This document shows, piece by piece, positions 56,144-64,000 of a stretch of DNA of 64,000 nt. The stretch lies in NCBI GenBank assembly GCA_942486035.1, contig CALNXK010000302.1, positions 281,001-345,000 of the forward strand, in the 5' to 3' direction. Source of the stretch: Porites lobata (Eukaryota > Cnidaria > Anthozoa > Scleractinia > Poritidae). A model generated the notes under the pieces. That model worked only from the letters and a program-made list of their open reading frames with translations, was not told the origin of the DNA and searched no databases. How positions within the stretch are numbered: position 1 is the stretch's first letter; each line of letters begins with the position of its first letter. Made by a program: the position numbers and the translations under genes.

Positions 56144-56422
56144 ATGGCGGAATGCTCCCACCTATTAAAAGGCCCACGAGGCAAATCCAACAGAGGTTTT
56201 TCAAGCTGTTGTACAACAGAACGTGAGAAAATGGCAAGCTCTTGGGAGAAGAGCCGAGAAATATGGTCCAGCAACTATTTGAGAGGCCCAATAGCAGTGT
56301 CTGAAGTTCTTAGCCCACTACACTTTAACATAGCAGTATTTTGTGACTGGTACGAAGCGCGAGCAACAGGCCGCCATCTTCAAAAGAAGTGGAAGACCGA
56401 TCTAGTGGCAACAAGAGTTTAG
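56144..56422 (+). CDS. Open frame carried by M3, unrecognised
   Basis: 92 residues from an ATG in a plausible context. It has a basic N-terminal third, a central helical WEKSREIWSSNYLRG segment and a terminal KKWKTDLVATRV. No domain was recognised. A captured host fragment is one reading; a chance frame is the other. Confidence 0.25.
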   Translation: MAECSHLLKGPRGKSNRGFSSCCTTEREKMASSWEKSREIWSSNYLRGPIAVSEVLSPLHFNIAVFCDWYEARATGRHLQKKWKTDLVATRV

Positions 56423-57417
56423 GAAAAGTCTGAAAAAAGTTGCCGTATTTCAGTGGTCAAATAAGTTTTAGACTGTCCTTAAGTTTTTCTTCCGTTTTCC
56501 CGTAGAATGCTTTTCAAAACATCCACAAACAGGTCATAATATTCCTAACGCACCAACCCTTCGTTTTGAGATTCGTTTTTTCTAACAAATCATGTAATTT
56601 TGCGCACCTTTGTGATTTCGTTACCAACTTTGGTTACGCTGTAACGCAAGTCCTCCTTGCGTGATCAACATGAATATATTTTCTCATGTGTGGGATTTGG
56701 TAAAGTTCAGAACAGAAAAAATATACTTGAGGTTCCTTGGCTTGTTCTATTTTTGTATAATAAAATGTCAAACAAAAACAGTTTTGTGTGTTTTTGTGTG
56801 TGACCTGTGATCTGACCTGTGACCTGACCTGTGGCCTGTGGTCTGACCTGTGACCTGGCCTGTGACCTGTAACCTGACCTGTGACCTGACCTGTGACCTG
56901 TACTTTAGCCCCGCCGTTATCTATGCGACATCATGCCAGAGGGTCTTCGAACAGCAGAAGACTGAGCCCTCGCAGCAACTTTACGACGAGGAGTTTGGAT
57001 AGAGTGCGAGCCAGCGAGCCATACAAGCGAGCCATGCGAGCCATGGCAGCGAGCCATGCGAGCCATCTGAAAACCTATCTACAGTGGGGGGGACTCTACA
57101 CGAACGATGAAACCGTTTTCAAAACGCGCAAACACGTTTCTAAATCCTTTCTCTTGATTACGTGGTATGCCACTTTTAAAAAACTTTAAGAAAAGACAGT
57201 TAAGGTTTTAACACCAGAATTTAAAGCATTAAATATATTTTTGTTCGTACAGAAACAATGATAACAAGAACATAATATTATATTTCTACTTGCTTACAAC
57301 AAAATGGTTGCTATGGACGTGACGTACGCACGACGACGAGTACGTCGCACAACATGGTACCCATACTGGTCAACTTATGCATTGCATACATGTATGCAAT
57401 TTGATATTGGAGATCCA

Positions 57418-57523
57418 TATTATAGTCAATTGACAGCTGTCAAATCAAGGTATCCGCTGACCAGTACCACATGACCATATCGTGGGCTCAGGTTGGAACT
57501 CATCGAGGTAAAGTGTCTTTTGG
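57418..57523 (-). repeat. Repeat A, inverted copy 3
   Basis: The reverse complement reads ACCTCGATGAGTTCC, GAGCCCACGATATGGTCATG, TACTGGTCAGCGGATACC and TTTGACAGCTGTCAATTGAC. It is closest to the 48450-48545 copy. Confidence 0.7.
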
Positions 57524-57645
57524 ACTGCTGACCAGGTTATTGATTTTCATCGGATCGCCGGCTCAAATGTTTTACCAAATTATTAGAATGAGCCAAACAA
57601 CCGGTGCTCCGCTTTTAGGCTTGGGTAAATCTATATATTATCTTG

Positions 57646-58048
57646 GGCTCCCTTAGTATGCTGTGTTTGATTTTTGGCCATGTTTGTTCTATTGAAGGTT
57701 GCTGTTGGTAGTCATGACCATAATCGGTAAGTCACGTGAACAGAACACAAAAAAACTCTATAAACATCTTTCTCCAATGAAAGAAAAGCCGACGGGTAGA
57801 GTGCATTTAGATGCAAAATCTGTAGCATAGAGTTATGACGTCACAAGAAGTTAATGAAATTTTGCTTCTCAATGCACTCTTCTCGTAGGTGTTGGTTTCA
57901 ACACAGAAAGATGTAAGCTGGGCGAATTTAAAGGGTTTTCGTGTTCTGGTCACGTGACTTACCAAATATGGTCATGACTATCAAAACTGAAGGCACCTCT
58001 AACAGAACAAACATGGCCAAAAATTAACACAGGATACTAAGGGAGTCC
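57646..58048. mobile_element. Foldback element with about 140-bp imperfect arms
   Basis: GGCTCCCTTAGTATGCTGTG… and its inverted partner …CACAGGATACTAAGGGAGTCC pair through TTTTTGGCCATGTTTGTTCT, TAGTCATGACCATA, GTAAGTCACGTGA and CAGAACAC. Positioned between repeats A and B. Confidence 0.75.
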
Positions 58049-58111
58049 ATGCGACATCCATTTTTTAGTTAAGGGTCTTCCCCCTTAACAATCTTACAAG
58101 AGAACACCGAA

Positions 58112-58338
58112 TATAAAATTATAAAGATGTGGACTTGCCAAGACACGCCTGAGACACCCCTCCCTTCCTTTTGATAGTCTCCCCTACCCCACCCCTACAA
58201 TCTGTAGACGCGTTCGTACGTATGTACGTACGTACGCTCGGTCAATCACGTGACAACCAAACGAAAAGAGGTTGACCATATTCCATGAGTATGGGGGTCT
58301 GTCCCACGCGCGCTTCGCGCGCGCGGGAGCCCCACTAT
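58112..58338. repeat. Repeat B, copy 2
   Basis: Same orientation as 48553-48776, with the ACGT run slightly longer and interrupted (TACGTATGTACGTACGTACG). Downstream sequence diverges. Confidence 0.75.
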
Positions 58339-58383
58339 GAAAACGTTGAGGGGAAATAGAACTCAATCAAATTTAATACTACT

Positions 58384-58413
58384 ACTACAATAACAATAAC
58401 AATAACAATAACA

Positions 58414-58448
<35 letters not shown>
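58384..58448. repeat. Compound microsatellite (AACAAT)n-(AAT)n-(ATT)n
   Basis: AATAACAATAACAATA… runs into TAATAATAATATTATTATTATT. The last part is self-complementary. Confidence 0.9.
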
Positions 58449-58964
58449 TGTCCCTACAGAAACAACAGCAGGACCATCTATTTCTAAGTGCTTAACAAAC
58501 TCTCAAGAGAACACCAAATACAAAATTATGAAAACGTCGCGCCCAAATCGAGCTCAATCACATTTTTACTTTCAAAGGACAATGCGTGTGGGCTACCTTC
58601 TTGGAATTATATTCGAGTACCTATTATGAAAATGCACTGGTATCAAGAATATTTGTCACAGGTCAAGCCTGTAGAGCGAACCTACACTGATTATATTCAT
58701 AACTGTCTGCATACACAACGCAACTATAATAATTAATTATATGTACTGATGAAACAACAGGATTTGTCCTTTGTATTATTATAGATACTATTTTTGTCTT
58801 TCACATTTGAAGATATTGGTCATGTTTAACCTGTGTCCGGTCCTTAATGAACCCCCTGGGCTTAAATAAGACTCGAATTATCTCTCAAGAGTGAGCGTAG
58901 CCAACAACGAGAGATACTAACAGCACTCGAAGATAAAATTCGTATCCTCGCACGGCCAATATAA

Positions 58965-59167
58965 GGGGCGGACCATTAGAAATTGCGGGATGGGTCCGAC
59001 AATTCCCTAAATGAATTTCCTGCAACGGCAAATTTTCAAAAAGAAAATTCCTGCAAACAGTCAACAATCCAAAAAACGACTGACAAAAAATAAGCCTGCA
59101 GACAACTAGAAATTCATGCACTGGAAATCTTTTGCACCCCCTCGCGCGATTTCTAATGGTCCGTCCC
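58965..59167. mobile_element. Harbinger-type MITE with TAA duplication
   Basis: The ends GGGGCGGACCATTAGAAAT and (inverted) GGGACGGACCATTAGAAAT are followed by Y-GCG. TAA flanks both sides (58962-58964 and 59168-59170). It is 203 bp and lies about 40 bp beyond the stop of the transposase-like gene. Confidence 0.8.
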
Positions 59168-59432
59168 TAATATCCTCTTTATGGTAAGAAGTACAAGCGG
59201 CAGTTCAAAGCTTACTCCAGCTCAGTTCAAATCTACCTTTTTGTTCTGGGGTCAAGGAAGGGCTAAAGGTTAGCATCATTGTCGAGGGACAAAATGGGTT
59301 GATGAAACTGTTTCTCAGAATCTTGGTAACACATTTTACGAGAGGACAAAAGTAGAACGTCCGTATTACCCACTTGCGCAGGATTGTACGATAGGGGCCT
59401 TCAGTGCTGACTTGCAAATCACCCATCTTTAA

Positions 59433-60051
59433 CCCATTCGCCCCTGAACCGCCCATAACCGCCCGTGCGGATCCAGGTCCTTTCTACCCTTTGTGACGTC
59501 ATCAGTTTTAACGGTCAAGGACAACTTTCTTCGCTAACTTATGTAGAGTGAAGAGATCTTTTAAACCATACCAGAATGAGCACAATTCAGTCAAGGACAC
59601 CGGAGAAAGAAGCAAAAAACCACCTGACAAGGACCTGAAAATCTCCATGAAAATCTTGTTCCATTACCCACCTACCTTTCCTTTCACCTAATCCTAAGAT
59701 CCTAAAAGCTTTCCTAAAAACTCTTCCCACCAAAATGAAGCCTACTAAATGTCCAGCAAGAGAAAAAAAAAATGAGGCAAGAAAAGCGAAAAAAGAAGGG
59801 AGGAGAGAAAGCGAAAAGTAAAAGTCAAGACTGCTGTGTCACTTTTAAACCCAAATCTCGAAATTTTGCTTTCTGCGCATGCCCGAACTTCGCAAGCTGA
59901 TATTTTGCATCTGGATCAGAAGGCCGCCAAGTGTACGACCTGTAAACCGGTTTGTGGTAAGTTTTAGCTCTTTATAGTACGACAGTGACCAGAAAACCAC
60001 TCGACTAGCTTCAAAACGCGTTTTTCGGCAAAATCTCCAGGAGCGAATGGG
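59433..60051. mobile_element. TTAA-flanked MITE (piggyBac-type) inserted in the transposase-like gene
   Basis: TTAA at 59429-59432 and 60052-60055. Termini CCCATTCGCCCCTG and (inverted) CCCATTCGCTCCTG. CCC-starting ends with TTAA duplication fit piggyBac. The interior has no ORF of note. Removal with one TTAA leaves the coding phase unchanged. Confidence 0.85.
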
Positions 60052-62273
60052 TTAACTCTGTCTTGCAAGTCGCACACTTGGCAGTTCTTGTTGTTCTTGA
60101 ACTGACGGAATAACCTTTCTCAGCAAATGGCGGAATTTGCGTTACTGGTACTGATTCAGGAAACGCGTTCACCAAGTTGGTCCATTCTAGGGATGTAAAT
60201 TTCTTTTTGTAAATAAGTGGTTCCTCTTTTTTGAACCCAAAAATGTGGTAGAACAGCCAGATCATGTGTTGACATTTCTGTCTGCATGCCAAGGAAGAAG
60301 AGCAGACTGAGTCACTTGTAAGAATAACAGTCTCCAGGCATCCCATAGTGTCTAGCACTTTAAACTCGAATTTACTCATGGAGCTTTTGTATTCCTGCAG
60401 ATCAAGTGTTATATTGGTGACGTACTTTTCGAAGTACCTGAACTGAGCATCGGTCACCTCTCTAGTGACTACCTTCCCTTTGCTGGTTTTTTTAGCTTTT
60501 CTTTTGTCCGCTCTATGGCTGTCCTGTGTGTTGACTCTGTAGTCACTCTGTGGCTTTTCAAAGTTCGTCAGGGAATCGAAATGATCCGTCAATTGATCGG
60601 CATTTTCGGAAATATAGTGCACAGCATCAGAACAGGCAGCTGTATTCTTTTTCAGTGTTGCTTGTTGCCTTTCACTTCGGTCAAACGCCGTTGGTCCTTC
60701 GCCTACCGTTTTAAGACCATTTTCTTGACGCTTAACTTCAGCTGCTTCAAGAATTGATGCAGAGCACTCTGCAGTGACAACGTCCAACAAGCGTTTTCTA
60801 TAGCCAGAGGCGCCAATAGCCTTAGCGTTGGAAACCTCTGCAGACGATGCTGAGCTTGTTGAATATGATTTGCACCACTGCAGCCAGCGCACTCTTCTTC
60901 TCCACCACCATTTTTTGAAGTTCATCATTTTAGCTGGGTCCGACGAACACCTTTCAATGAGAGAGTCTAGAGCTTTCGAAGCCTGATCCGCTTGAATTGA
61001 TGTTGGTGCGTTGGAAGCTTCGTTCATTAACTTTTTGAATTTATTTTGATCTCGACTGGTTTTAAAAAATTTGAGATGCCGATTTACATCCTGCTTCAAA
61101 TGAAACGCATCGGAAATTGATTTGTTCTTGGCGTTGTCACCGTTCGCTTTCTGTAGACCACTCCACAATGCCCCTCCCTCATCACCAACATAAGAATGGG
61201 GGTCTAAGCCGTTTCCAGCAAAGTCATCGGGATTTAGATCAAACTCTCGGGCTACAGTGGGTAGAATTTTGTTTACAGCACTGTCAAAGGCGGTAACCAT
61301 CCTCTCCACGTTCTCAGCGTTTTCACCGGGTTTCGGTGCAAACATGCTCACAAGTTTCACATTTCGTCGAAGGGTTGGAGAATAGGTAGTCATTTCAATT
61401 TCCGTGAATTCCTTCGCATGGCTTTCGCAGCCGTCCAAGCTAACGGGCTCTGTCACTAAGCCAAGCGTTATTTGAGCCGCGATGCGAATTTTCACCTCCG
61501 ATGACAGGATAACATAGTCCTCCCCAACCTCCAGTATTAAGTTTTCGTCTAGACCACGTTTTACAAAATCTTCCTTTAGAACACGGATAGCCTCAATATC
61601 CTTTCCCCCAGGGCAGGTCTTTTGCTTTATGGACTTATGAAGAAACTTTAAGTGTCTTTTGTTACTATACTCCATAGCAACATTATTTACTTCATTTGCA
61701 TCTTTTCCACTCAACAACGCCTCTCTGACTTTGTCAATTTGGAGCGCCTCAGGAGTAATGGTTGGTTTTACACGAAGAATACTTTCTTCATCTTCTTTCG
61801 GGGGTTTTTTCTCCACTGCTCTTGGAGTGCAATTATGTTCTCCAATATAGATTACTCTCATCTCTTTATGGCAGCGATCGTTCTCCACATATTTTCTTGC
61901 TGTGCACTCGATAGAATCTGCAGGATGTTTACAATGAATACAGTTCTTTGCTCTGGTGAAGTCGACTGTGTTCTTCTTCTTGTTTATTTTTTGAAATGGA
62001 CACTTTGGATTTGGACACTGTAGTGATCCCCGACAAATCTGAAGGGTCCGCCTTCCTCCAGCGCAGAAACCCTTCCTCTTGCATGGTTGACTGCGACCCC
62101 AGTTCCAGTTGTCTGAAACGGACGACAAAGGATCTTTTTCATTGTACGAGACAAGGTATTTCACGGGAGCTATGGGCGTTGGGGGAACTGTTTCAACTTG
62201 TTTTTCTTCCATGTTTTCCACTTCCTCCTGGTTGAGGTAGGACCGACTGCCTTTTTGTGTGAAGATAGCATCC
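60011..62273 (-). CDS. Main exon of the transposase-like gene as it now reads
   Basis: This part stays open from the acceptor (62274) to TAG/TGA-type termination at 60011-60013 inside the MITE. The first codons (DAIFTQKGSRSYLNQEEVEN) are upstream of the first ATG of this exon and join in phase to exon 2. The last 15 codons (THSLLEILPKNAF and its preceding residues) are MITE sequence. Confidence 0.7.
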
Positions 62274-62751
62274 CTTAAAAAAAAAAAAAAAAGAAAGAGA
62301 CCTTAAGACCAGATCACACAGTGCTTGCAATTGACATACATGCATAAATGAATGCATTATTGACTTTCCTCATAAGGACTTCCCAAAGACAATAATAATT
62401 AAATGATTACTTAAAAAATTAGAACCCCACGTTAATAATTATGGACACAATTTAATTATATTAAGTTGTTCAATTTTCAATTTTCAGGGTGTTCACCCAT
62501 CTACCAGATGCCTAATCTTTGAATGGCTTTTCATTAATAAAAGAGGATTTGATTTTTCGTGACAGAAACAATGTCAGAGATCAGTTAAGAGGAAGGGAGG
62601 TCTGAATAGTCTCCTACTATTTCTTACTTTATGAAGAATGATAGGAGTTGATATCTCAAAAACAAAGAAAGTTAGACATCTTGACAAAAAACAAACCTGC
62701 AATCGGACCACACGCTTATAAAACAGACATGTGTTTTGGCATGAAATTTAC

Positions 62752-62888
62752 CTTTCCTCAGCAAACAGCTTCTTTGGACAAACATCAGAAGAGCTTGCCT
62801 TTGAGGATTGAAAGATTTTGGAGGGTGTACTCTCAGCAGAACTAAGGCCACTCATACCACGGGACAGCTCCTCCATGGTGGAATCCAT
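62752..62888 (-). CDS. Exon 2 of the transposase-like gene
   Basis: Starts with an in-frame ATG directly after the acceptor ATATTTCAG (so translation could also start here) and ends in phase 2. It is Ser/Thr-rich; its MSGLSSAESTPSK echoes LSGLSSCNSTPVK in exon 1. Confidence 0.6.
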
Positions 62889-62994
62889 CTGAAATATTAA
62901 AGAACATACCGGTAATTTTTTTACTTTTGGACTTCACCTGTGCAGGCAAGGGCATGGGAAATTTAAATCACCTTGTTGCATCCGCTGAACGTAC

Positions 62995-63102
62995 CTGTTT
63001 CTGGATTTTCTTCTTTTTCTGTTTTTTGACAGGAGTGCTGTTGCAGGAGCTTAAACCACTGAGAGCATCACAAAGATCATCAGAGGAAGAAACCACCTGC
63101 AT
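62995..63102 (-). CDS. Exon 1 of the transposase-like gene
   Basis: ATG then 36 codons ending in a Lys-rich KKQKKKKIQKQ (nuclear-localisation-like) and donor CAG|GTACG. The ATG overlaps an acceptor-like CAACATGCAG, so an earlier exon is possible. Confidence 0.5.
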
Positions 63103-64000
63103 GTTGAAATGGGGAAAAAGTGACTTATTTCACATCCATATTAGCTGACTACTGCATGGTGCAGGTGGAGCACCACCGTTAAGATAAAATGGTATGCATT
63201 TTCCCATCGAGTCTGTTTAGGGAACATCAAAACAATTTTGGTTCATTTTGATGACATCAGTGATAACGATATCCAATGCGAAGTTATAGTGACTGAGTAC
63301 TTTACCTCCCCCGACAACACAACATTGGGTTGCCTTGTGGTGCTCAGAGAATAATTCACATTATTTCTCAAAAAGGGGAACACTGTCAGAGAACCAACAA
63401 TTAATTTCTCTAGTAGTAACGATTGGCGCAACTCTTTTTAGATAGAGCTCAAGGTGTCATTACATCTACAATATGTAATGATGAATACCATAAGGATGAA
63501 TAATTTGGCAAACACTAATAATATTGTAGAAGTAAACATCAAAATTTGATGTTTTAATTTAATTGTAGTCAAGCCCAATGAAAGAGTGTACATGACATTC
63601 TTAGTTGTAAGAGATTTGCTCCTTTCTGGGTAGAGGGGGACAGGGGGCAGGAGCCCCGGAGAATAGGGGGCGGGAGGGGTACAGGAGGCGGGAGGGGTAC
63701 AGGAGAAAGGGAGGGAAGCGGGAGAAAAGGAGAAAAATTTTGCCATGTTGCGTAACATTTTACAATAGAAATAGAACAAACAGGCTGGAACCCCTAAGGA
63801 AGGGGGCGGGAAGCATGAGTAATAGGTAGGGGAGGCCTGAGTTTCAGGCCCCCCTGTCTCCCTCCACTTCTGGAGTATTTGCTCCATTTCTCTGAGTACT
63901 GTAGCTTAAATCATGTGATATCTTTTAACTAAGTTTTTTCTCCTGAAAAAAGATGTGAACTTTACTTTACATAAAGCTACATCAGATAGAACTACAGTCA
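63103..64000. other. Non-coding, upstream of the transposase-like gene
   Basis: Holds the G-rich tract at 63625-63740. The minus-strand open frame 63438-63887 across that tract is proline-rich because of the G runs and is not supported. No element end was recognised. Confidence 0.4.
63625..63740 (+). repeat. G-rich tract with GGGAGGGGTACAGGA units
   Basis: GGGGGACAGGGGGCAGGAG is followed by two near-identical CGGGAGGGGTACAGGAG units and further G-runs. Several runs of three or more G could form a quadruplex; this is composition only. Confidence 0.6.

Larger units (their letters stand above)
55375..56916. mobile_element. MULE-like non-autonomous transposon with subrepeat-built termini (element M3)
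   Basis: A perfect 9-bp duplication TTATCTATG flanks it (55366-55374 and 56917-56925). The termini are CGGCGGGGCTAAAGTRCAGG and its inverted copy. Each end continues as a run of AGGTCACAGGTC-type units in inverted orientation (55391-55485 and 56797-56901). The interior has a foldback MITE (55870-55996) and an open plus-strand frame (56144-56422, ATG start, MAECSHLLKGPRGKSNRGFS…) of unknown origin. No transposase was seen. Confidence 0.8.
59205..63102 (-). pseudogene. Intron-containing DDE transposase-like gene (MULE-like), last exon interrupted by a MITE
   Basis: Minus-strand exons: 63102-62995 (ATG start, phase-0 end), 62888-62752, and 62273-59205, with consensus donors (CAG|GTACG, AAG|GTAAAT) and acceptors (TTTCAG, a T-tract then AAG). 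The phases match across both introns. Without the 619-bp insert the product would be about 896 residues. In order: Ser-rich low-complexity N-terminus; a Cys/His zinc region (about 152-230, …CRGSLQCPNPKC… to GEHNC) like WRKY-GCM1 fingers of MULE transposases; a DDE-type core with VSLDGCES (about 362), VGDEG (about 446) and a FHLKQDVNRH helix (about 473-481); and cysteine pairs at the C-terminus (CATCKTEL, then FYFCPLVKC beyond the insert). The MITE now ends translation 15 codons past the junction. A domesticated host gene is an alternative. No terminal inverted repeats of its own were found. Confidence 0.65.

Noticed and set aside
63438..63887. 149-residue proline-rich minus-strand frame
   Set aside because: The open frame depends on the G-rich repeat tract and shows no domain or splice context.

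Overview
The window looks like cnidarian nuclear DNA, most likely from a stony coral. It is A+T-rich and gene-poor, its genes are split by GT-AG introns, and it is crowded with short inverted-repeat transposons of several superfamilies. The species call is inference. No rRNA, functional tRNA, CRISPR or prokaryotic signals were seen.

Left part (1-9 kb): the 3' part of a plus-strand gene for a secreted-type protein. It has a charged helical exon, three EGF-like exons and a terminal glycine-rich (ALK/LTK-type) exon, all joined at phase-1 introns, and ends at 8795. The introns hold a tRNA-derived SINE and several foldback MITEs. From 9 to 26 kb I see only mobile DNA: a 1.75 kb MULE-like element (9069-10816, 9-bp target duplication) carrying a protein-kinase fragment, a Penelope-like relic between long inverted arms (about 11.8-12.9 kb), a TTAA-flanked element inside a decanucleotide array (18.3-19.1 kb), a second MULE-like element (21073-21855), and a nested set at 23899-25730.

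Middle (26-42 kb): a young BEL/Pao LTR retrotransposon (25915-32197) with near-identical LTRs, a 5-bp target duplication and one frameshift in the integrase region. It is followed by a two-exon gene for a small cysteine-rich secreted protein (35270-36036), a three-level nest of elements (37487-38851), a second Penelope-like relic (39.4-39.8 kb), and an isolated first exon of a sulfatase gene broken by a one-base frameshift (41770-42041).

Right part (42-64 kb): more MITEs, a degenerate T-rich array, a Harbinger-like element with a 165-codon ORF (46376-47297), a three-copy 220-bp tandem repeat, weak candidate host exons, a third MULE-like element (55375-56916), and a minus-strand, intron-containing transposase-like gene (59205-63102). 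The last exon of that gene is interrupted by a 619-bp TTAA-flanked MITE; removing the MITE with one TTAA leaves the reading frame continuous.

The strongest candidates for something undescribed are three elements. One pattern is MULE-like elements whose long inverted termini are built from short tandem subrepeats. The other is a pair of elements (23899-25730 and 37487-38851) that share GAGGG termini, 6-bp target duplications and directly oriented subterminal repeats.
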